A model generated the notes under the pieces. That model was not told where the DNA came from, searched no databases, and saw only the letters and a program-made list of their open reading frames with translations. From the NCBI RefSeq assembly GCF_000213175.1, contig NW_009799101.1, positions 3,423,236-3,487,235 on the forward strand: 64,000 nt of DNA. Reading direction: 5' to 3'. A program made the position numbers and the translations under genes. The stretch comes from Neurospora tetrasperma FGSC 2508 (lineage: Eukaryota > Ascomycota > Sordariomycetes > Sordariales > Sordariaceae). Shown in pieces: positions 57,599 through 64,000 of the stretch. How positions within the stretch are numbered: the first letter of the stretch is position 1; every line of letters begins with the position of its first letter.

Positions 57599-60500
57599 TC
57601 AAGCAAGCCTCTCTTCCCAAAGCTCGCTAACCCTCTTCTCCGCCAATTCGGGCATCAACCGCACCAGGATCAACTCCAGTATGGAGTAAATCAGATGCTT
57701 GTTTAGATAGGCATCGCTAAACACATCTAGAATTCCTTGTTCGATTTCTGTCAAAATCGTCTCTTCATTTGGGTTTCCATCGTCAACATCATCGTCAGCA
57801 TCATCAACGTGAGCTTGACCGCCGGTGGCAGCGAATGCAGAAGCGGCGTGTATATCACCTGCCTCTGCATCTGCATTCGCGTCAAGCTCTTGCTGAAAAT
57901 GGACTTCAACAACATGAGCGTGTTGGTCCTCCACCCTCTTGGCTAGTTTGGTCTTGGTCGCTGAGGCTGCTGCGCGGATGGCGGCATCGTTAGTGCTACC
58001 ACCTCCAGTAAGAGACAGCTTGCTACTGCTCCGACTATTACCCGTACTAGAGCTGCTGCTGTTGCTACCTGACCGGGGATCGGAACTGGTAGTAATGGTT
58101 GCTGCTGTTGCCGAAGATGCTGGCCCTCTACGGCCAAACCCAAGGCCAAGGCCAGACCCAGGCCCAGCTCTAAATCCAGGGGCAGGGGCAACAGACGATA
58201 ACGAGGAGAGCGATCCAGACGACCCTGACCCCTGTTGATGAGTTGGGACTGGGCCGCCAGTAGTGCTAGCATAACCAGGAACCACCGCCTGCTGGCCCTG
58301 ATCTAGGCCGCCTTTCTTCGGTCCGCTCCCGCTCCGCATCTGTTCCATTTGTGTCTGATCCTGCTTCGGCGTCTGTGATGAGTTTTGAGGAGCAGCAGGC
58401 TGGACAGTGGCAGAACCGACATTGCTTGCTCCCCGACTGGTCGTAGAACGAGAAGCACCGGCTAGTGCGCCTCCCTTTTCGGCATCCTCTTCACTTACCA
58501 CCATGGGCGCGCTAGTACTACCAGTGTTAACAGTAGCAGTTGGCCTGGCCTTTGGGCACGCGGCCGTGGCTTTGAGACTAGAATTGCCGCCAAATCCGCA
58601 ACGGCCACTGAAATAAACGGACCCAAGGAGCTTTGCCATAAATCCAGGCGAAATTAGCGCCCAAAGATCCTTAGCACACCTGCGCCTTAGCGCAAGCAGC
58701 TCGTCTTCAGACGAGGGTGCCGTCAGACTCGAGATCCCTGGCAGGTTGTTGGGGAAGAGTGCGCCTCGCACACTGCGGAGAAGTGGGGGTAGACCTGATG
58801 GGTCAAGGATGTACTTGTGGACTGCGTAAGATAGAAGCCTATGATTGAATCGTTATGGTAAGTAAAACGGCTTGTCTGCTAGTTATTGGCCGGTCCGGTA
58901 TTCTTTGCCTGAACGGGACATGTGCATTTTTTGCGATTCTTTGCTTCTTTCTGGTGCACATTGTGTGTGTAATACTCGGAAGATATCTCGCTTCTATGCT
59001 CTGGGGGACTTTGAAGGGGGAAAGGGGTGTGTAATGGAGGTATGGTGTTTCATTAAGTGGGGGGAACAGAACACTCGAGAACGGGAACTGAGTGGGAGGA
59101 GTACGGCGGTGTGTATGGTGCGCGCAAACCAGTGTTTGTGTCCCTTTTGAGTGTATCCATGCGCGTGCAGCGTTTGATTGAAGGATAACGGGCTCGGGCA
59201 TGTCTAAGAGTGAGAGTAACTGCCAGTATTCCATGAACAGAATTCCCGCTGTCGAGAATAATGTCTCACATCATATTATGGACCGTGTATCTCATGGTAT
59301 TGGGGGGGGGGGGGGGGAACGAGTCGAAGGCCGTAGATGCTGACGAACCAGGGCAGCTCGTATCAACAAACCACCATGACACCGCCGTGAAGGCCCGAGC
59401 TGGGAAACGATCGTAACACCATGTTCGTGAGCTCAACCCCTGGTAATAACATGATCCGCTAGTCCTAGCCACAGATGGAAGCGCGAGGACGAGCTCCTCA
59501 CTTCCATTGTGACTGCGGGGAACAGGAAGACCAAGGCTCGATGGGGAGATGCTGACATTGGTGACAAGGTCCATCGGCCATGGGTCGTGAAGAGGGCACT
59601 TGGGCAAGAACCCTGCTGTTCACCAATTTCGTTCCTTCCCCGAGATCCATGGGAACTGGACCGCCGCACAGTGCAAGAGACAGTGACGGCCCCAGTTTGG
59701 GGTGAACGGTAGGCTTGCGAGCACGAGGAGGGGTGGTCGAAAAGCAAGCTCTCTGTGCCAAAGCATCGTGGTGCCTAGCGTGCCGTAAAAAGCGCTCAGG
59801 CGCGATACACCTTGCGGAATAGCGCAGATATCTGATCAGCAGATCCTCCATCGTGGATTCTGAGTCGCAGATTGCGCGCCAATCGAGCAGTCCAGAAGAA
59901 GGATGGATTGGCAGTGAGATACCGAGACGAGATGACCGGTCATGGGGACGGCTGTTTTGTTCGAATTACCGAGATATCCAAGACTTCAAGGCCGGGGACA
60001 AAGACAAGTCCATCCAGAAAAGGGCAAGTTCCATATGAATATCGCAGCGTATGGCAGAATGTCGCTGTATGATTGCGCCTGGCGACGGACACGGCCAACG
60101 GTGGGGTGTGGTATGAAGCGGAATTCTGGCGGAAAGTGATCTCGATGCCGGATGCTTCTGGTAGTCTGTCTCCTGAACCTGGATGATGAGAATGGGTCGA
60201 GGAGGGGTGTCGGATCCTTGTCAATAATCCCATCCGGCGCGTAAACAAGGCTCGTCGATGGTCCGTCTAGTAAGCCCCACGAAGCCCATGGTGCAATGGG
60301 ACATGGCCAAGGCCACATCCCACCATGATTGGCTGGCTGCAGTTGGACGTTCCGAATGCATGTATCGTGGGATTGGAACACTTGGGGTCCGGTGGTCGCC
60401 GATTCGGCCGCAGGGTGTTTTAGGGGTGTGTTCCACAACACCCGCCTTTACCCAAATGCCTTGTAGCAGCTTGGCCTTGGTAGATGCATCGCGCCCGCTG

Positions 60501-62197
60501 ACCTCGTCTCTGTGGCCCAAGCTCCGGCACTCAATCAATATGCCTTGGTTGGCCGCTCCTTGCAATTCTTGGGATGGTTGCCAGTCTCTTGCGTGCACTT
60601 GCACCAGTTTCGATATGGGTGGGTACGCGTCCAGATCCAGTGACTTGACAATCATGCGGTGCAACAGTCGAATGTGCAGAAGGGAGTAGGAAAGAGAGGG
60701 AAAAGGACAAGGAAAGAAGAGGCTGACCTACCTGTCAATGCTCCCATCAACACCACCCAGCCTTCCAGGGCTTCTCATCATGATCCACTGCAACATGACC
60801 ACTGTGCCGCTGAGCCACGGCATCCGGCCGTCCATCTCGATCAAGTTGGATATTGCTGACCAGCATCTGAATGCCAAAACGGGTGTCCTGAAGCGTTCCA
60901 ACTCAACATCGGACGAACCGGCATGCTTTTCGAGGTCCATTCGAGTCGTATGGTGAGCCGCCACTTTCTCGTATGCGGTCGTGCTGCGCGATGAACGAGG
61001 TGGTAGGGAGTGGGAGGTGATCAAGATAGTGATAGCCACCCTCACAAACGATATCGTGAGAAGGATCCAATGAACGATGGTCCAGAACAGTGCCTGAATC
61101 GATTGGACCGACGACGAAGTGCGGGCCTGTAGCGGTACTTTGCTCTTCCTTCGGGGCAGAGGCTCATGCTCGGCAGATCTGCGCCGTGTGATAACGCTGG
61201 ACGCTATCGAGAAACATTCCCAGATGAACCAAGGCTCTGACAGCTTGTTGGCCAGAATATTCCCGATTATCAGCTCTGATAATATCTGGCCAACCAGGGC
61301 CACAAGACAGTCGTTCTGGAGATCCTCAGTGGGCAAGAGTACGGCAAGAACAGCATGAACCAGCAGCTGACGATAGGCCGCCTCATTTTCGGCTTGCTCA
61401 GCTACGCTCTCCGGGCTTCCTGAGCACGGGACGGGAGACAGAGCGGGCAGGGGGCACAGAGCGTGATAGATCTCGCGCGCATTTGTCTGAAGGGGAGACT
61501 GCGTGATGGGATTGTGAGCTGCTCGATAGGCTGATCGGACGGAACAAGTTAGCAGCGAACCCGAAATTCATTGGTGGAGCTACAACAGACCAGTGACATG
61601 CCTGTCGAGAAGATCGGGCAGCTCGTCTAGGAGCAAGCTCTCGAGGTCGACATTGCGAAGGCGCTGCTCAAGCGCTCTAGTGACATGGGCAATAAGCTGG
61701 ACGATCTCGGCGACAAACGAGTCGTCGGGGGTGATCTTGTTGTACCAGTTCTGGACATATTCCCGGAGGATGATGGCGATTAGTGCGTACAGCTGCAGGT
61801 CGACATCGTTCCGACTGGTCAGAGGCGGCAGCACATCCTCAATCGATACCGGCGGGGTCTTGCCCTTGTCCTGGTGTTGAGGACACAAGATGCGCCTGAT
61901 CAGATAAACGGTGGCCTTGTCAGAAAGGGGGTCTGTCCGCTGCGCGTTGGACTGGGGCGACGGCGATCCCCGTTTGGTCCGTGACCTGGTGCCGGCCTTC
62001 AGGTTGTTTGTCGACGACGATGGTTCTGAGCTCGTCCTGGGCGACTTTGGTCGTGGGGTTGAGAGACGAGTGGGAGCGGGGCCCTGACTCTGTGCAGTGA
62101 CAGGGACCGCAGGGGACGCAGAGGGCGCAGAGGGCGCAGAGAAAGTGGGAGCAGCAGCAGCAGCAGCAGCAGTCGAGGCAGTCGAGGCAGTTGTCAT
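57599..62197 (-). CDS. pxa1: PXA-domain protein (Pxa1-like)
   Basis: Three exons on the minus strand: 62197-61591, 61530-60732 and 58838-57599, totalling 2646 nt and 881 residues with all phases closing. Exon 1 codes an Ala/Ser/Pro-rich N terminus with a seven-alanine run, then the PXA domain from about residue 92 (LREYVQNWYNKITPDDSF, DELPDLLDRHVTAYRAAH across the first intron). The PXA domain runs on to about residue 300 in exon 2 (LLVHAVLAVLLPTEDLQN, WECFSIASSVI). A hydrophobic segment follows at about 350-375. Exon 3 restores the family's conserved region (LDPSGLPPLLRSVRGALFPN) and the C-terminal GILDVFSDAYLNKHLIYSILELILVRLMPEL, separated by a long Ser/Gly-rich insertion. PXA domains occur in sorting-nexin-related proteins of endosome, ER and vacuole membranes. 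Intron 2 is 1893 nt, far longer than the others here. Confidence 0.9.
58839..60731 (-). other. Unusually long intron (1893 nt) of the PXA gene
   Basis: Donor GTAGGT after GAC AG, acceptor ATCATAG before G CTT CTA. Joining the two exons gives the expected family sequence IDRLLSYAVHKYILDPSGLPP with correct phase. Inside lie minus-strand frames at 60221-60664 (148 codons) and 59498-59851 (118 codons), the second with a mitochondrial-presequence-like start, and a 15-nt G run near 59300. No transposon ends or inverted repeats were recognised. Confidence 0.75.
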
Positions 62198-63285
62198 GAC
62201 GGGCCAACTAGCGGTGTCCAAACATTGTGCCCCGCGCGCACCCGTTCATATCATAGCGCCGTCCACTCTTTATGACAATTCAGAGCCTGGCAGCTCTTTG
62301 AAGCGCGAGAGGCGGAAGACAAGAGAAAATCGGCAAAGTGTGATTGCAATGTTGCGCGGTGCAGTGGTTGGTGAACAGGTGGTGCTGGGTGCATGTTGAT
62401 AGGTAGCGAGTGGTCCGGTCTTGTGTTGGTCCACGCCTGTCCCGCACCTGTGGTGGATGGCGACTCCAGCCAGCAGCGGCAGTAGCCCAGGTGATAAGGA
62501 AGCACCTTGCCGCTTATCAGCCACTACCTGTCCGAAACGGGTAGGCGGTGAGGTTAGCCAAGACCAAGCATGGTCGTTGCCCGTAGCATGGAAACCGATC
62601 ACCCCTTGAAGTCGTCGAGCTTCCCCTGAATGAATGTCAACAAAGCACACACCTTTGACTTACGCAGCTAAGGCGGCACCACGTCCTCGACCGCTTTCAA
62701 ATTCCTCTAACTCTAGTCAGGTCGGTGCGAGTTATCTTCCAGCATATGGGCAGTTTTCGTTTCTTACCAAGGATACATACTGCTGGCAGATTAGGAATCT
62801 CCACACCTGAAGTTTGTTATCGTTGCACTTCGCTTGACAAACGTTGACCGAAATTTACTGCGCGGTGCAAGGTGCTGCGTGAGACGGACAAAAAGTTCTT
62901 GAAAAAAAACCGTCTGTCGTCGATGAGGCTCAAGCTGTCATCACCCTTGCCACAGCAGACTGCCGTGACACAAGGCACTTGCTGCATGCGGCCCGAGCCT
63001 GACCGTTGCAGATCAGTGCCTCCCTAGGCCCACAACTATGAGACTATCAGACTGTGCAGTCCACAAGATTTTGAACACACACCTTGGATCCGACATCCGT
63101 AACATCCAGCCCGTGCCGTTAGAAACGGAAATGATACCATAAAGTCTTGAAGCGTAAACAGCCGATATGGTCGTGACAATGCGTTTGTTCGATATTCCTA
63201 TTATACAGTCTGGGCTCCTAACAGTCCGGTTGCCAACACCTACTACATCTTACAGGATGCAACGACCAGCATACGCATGGCTCAT
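62198..63285. other. Intergenic region between the PXA and MSS51 genes
   Basis: 1.1 kb holding the PXA promoter and the MSS51 3' end. No gene or repeat seen. Confidence 0.7.
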
Positions 63286-64000
63286 CTATACAGCAATGAC
63301 GTTGTCTTTGACGGTAGCCTCGTACCTTAAAAACTCTGTTAGCACTCAAACCATATCTAGTTGTGCGGGGGAAAAAAAAAATCAAGAGAGCACCAACCTC
63401 TTTCCGCGGAAGGCCCACACACCCCAGTTACCGGCACTGACGTCCTGAGGGTCAAGATCATTCAGATCCCACCGGAGACTGCGGAAGATGTTCTCGCCAG
63501 GCTCCATGAGAATGTCGAATTCACCCTTGGCCTTCTTGTTGACCCACTCGACATCACGCTCCATGTCAGCCTGCGTGTAGCCCGTAGCAATGATAGGAGC
63601 TTTGGTCTCGAGAAGCATAGGCAGCGTTTCCTCCCATTCGTGGGAGCTTGCCGGGTGGCCCAAACCAGGGTGGAAGAGGACGAAGCAGTCGAAGTAAGGG
63701 TCGTGAGGAGCGAAATAACCCGTCTTGTGGATAGTATGGTAATAATCCACAATGGTGCTGATCTTCATGGTAGGCCATACGCGGTCCTCCACCACCGCAC
63801 CGTAAGGGTTCTCGGGAGTACGAGGCGGGAGGGGAAATTCGTCATCGCGGTTCATCATGCTCTCGGGTCCGATGAAAATCAGATGGAGTCTCGACAGGGG
63901 GAAGAGATGGGCCAACTGCACCCAGGCATCTCTAGGCAGCGACGACTCAGCGCGAGCACCAAGAATAAAGACACGCACGGGGGGCGCCTCAGGCCGGAGA
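63286..64000 (-). CDS. mss51: MSS51-type mitochondrial translational activator, C-terminal part (cut by window end)
   Basis: The last two exons on the minus strand are visible: at least 64000-63398, then 63325-63286, joined across a 72-nt intron (donor GTTGGT, branch GTGCTAAC, acceptor TTAAG). The visible 213 residues are the conserved C-terminal domain of Mss51: VFILGARAESSLPRDAWVQL, FIGPESMMNRDDEFPLPPRT, then YFDCFVLFHPGLGHPASSHE, ILMEPGENIFRSLRWDLND and GNWGVWAFRGKRYEA. Mss51 activates translation of COX1 mRNA in the mitochondrial matrix and helps assemble cytochrome oxidase. The N-terminal part, with the MYND-like zinc finger, lies beyond the window, so completeness cannot be judged. Confidence 0.93.

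Noticed and set aside
59498-59851. Frame inside the PXA intron considered as a nested mitochondrial protein gene
   Set aside because: The start resembles a targeting sequence, but the remainder shows no domain and no consistent continuation; kept only as an observation on the intron.
60221-60664. Frame inside the long PXA intron considered as an alternative last exon
   Set aside because: No AG acceptor precedes it at a workable distance, and the exon at 58838-57599 restores the conserved family sequence in phase.

Overview
The window is nuclear DNA of a filamentous ascomycete, most likely a sordariaceous fungus (Neurospora/Sordaria group). Genes are moderately spaced and carry short introns (mostly 45-215 nt) with GTATGT/GTAAGT-type donors and CTAAC/CTGAC branch points. 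The proteins are ordinary eukaryotic housekeeping and fungal families. The reconstructed ATP synthase delta subunit (165 residues) agrees, as far as I remember it, with the Neurospora crassa protein. No operons, CRISPR arrays, convincing rRNA or tRNA genes, retroelements or virus-like elements were seen.

Layout. 0-11.2 kb: a Sec12-type GEF (+), a long protein with an embedded MIF/tautomerase-fold domain (+), a patatin-like lipase of the Tgl3/4/5 type (-) and the COPII GTPase Sar1 (-). 12.6-14.9 kb: an acidic, low-complexity fungal protein (-). 14.9-23.2 kb: gene-poor, with a clean 337-bp MITE at 22.3-22.7 kb. 23.2-30.9 kb: ATP synthase delta (+), a large zinc-finger/disordered protein interrupted by one in-frame stop (+), a polyprenal/polyprenol reductase (+) and an ALKBH6-type dioxygenase (-). 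33.8-41.6 kb: a Hos4-like ankyrin/coiled-coil protein (+) and the DRG-family GTPase Rbg1/DRG1 (+). 41.6-53.8 kb: a 12-kb gene-poor tract with a 900-N assembly gap. 53.8-64 kb: a CENP-B-type HTH protein (+), a PXA-domain protein with an unusually long 1.9-kb intron (-), and the 3' part of the MSS51 COX1 translational activator (-), cut by the window end.

Functional links. Sec12 and Sar1 are direct partners (exchange factor and GTPase) that start COPII coat assembly at the ER, and they lie 8 kb apart here. ATP synthase delta and Mss51 both serve mitochondrial oxidative phosphorylation. The polyprenol reductase feeds dolichol to ER glycosylation. Nothing else suggests a co-regulated cluster.

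Exon boundaries were worked out by hand from splice signals, reading-frame phase and family length. For Sar1, DRG, ATP synthase delta, PXA, ALKBH6, polyprenol reductase and MSS51 all phases close. The gene-poor stretches hold many short ORFs that I regard as chance. I saw no convincing novel multi-gene system. The most interesting items are the MITE, the single in-frame stop, the GC-AG intron, the long PXA intron and the MIF domain that cannot have an N-terminal proline.
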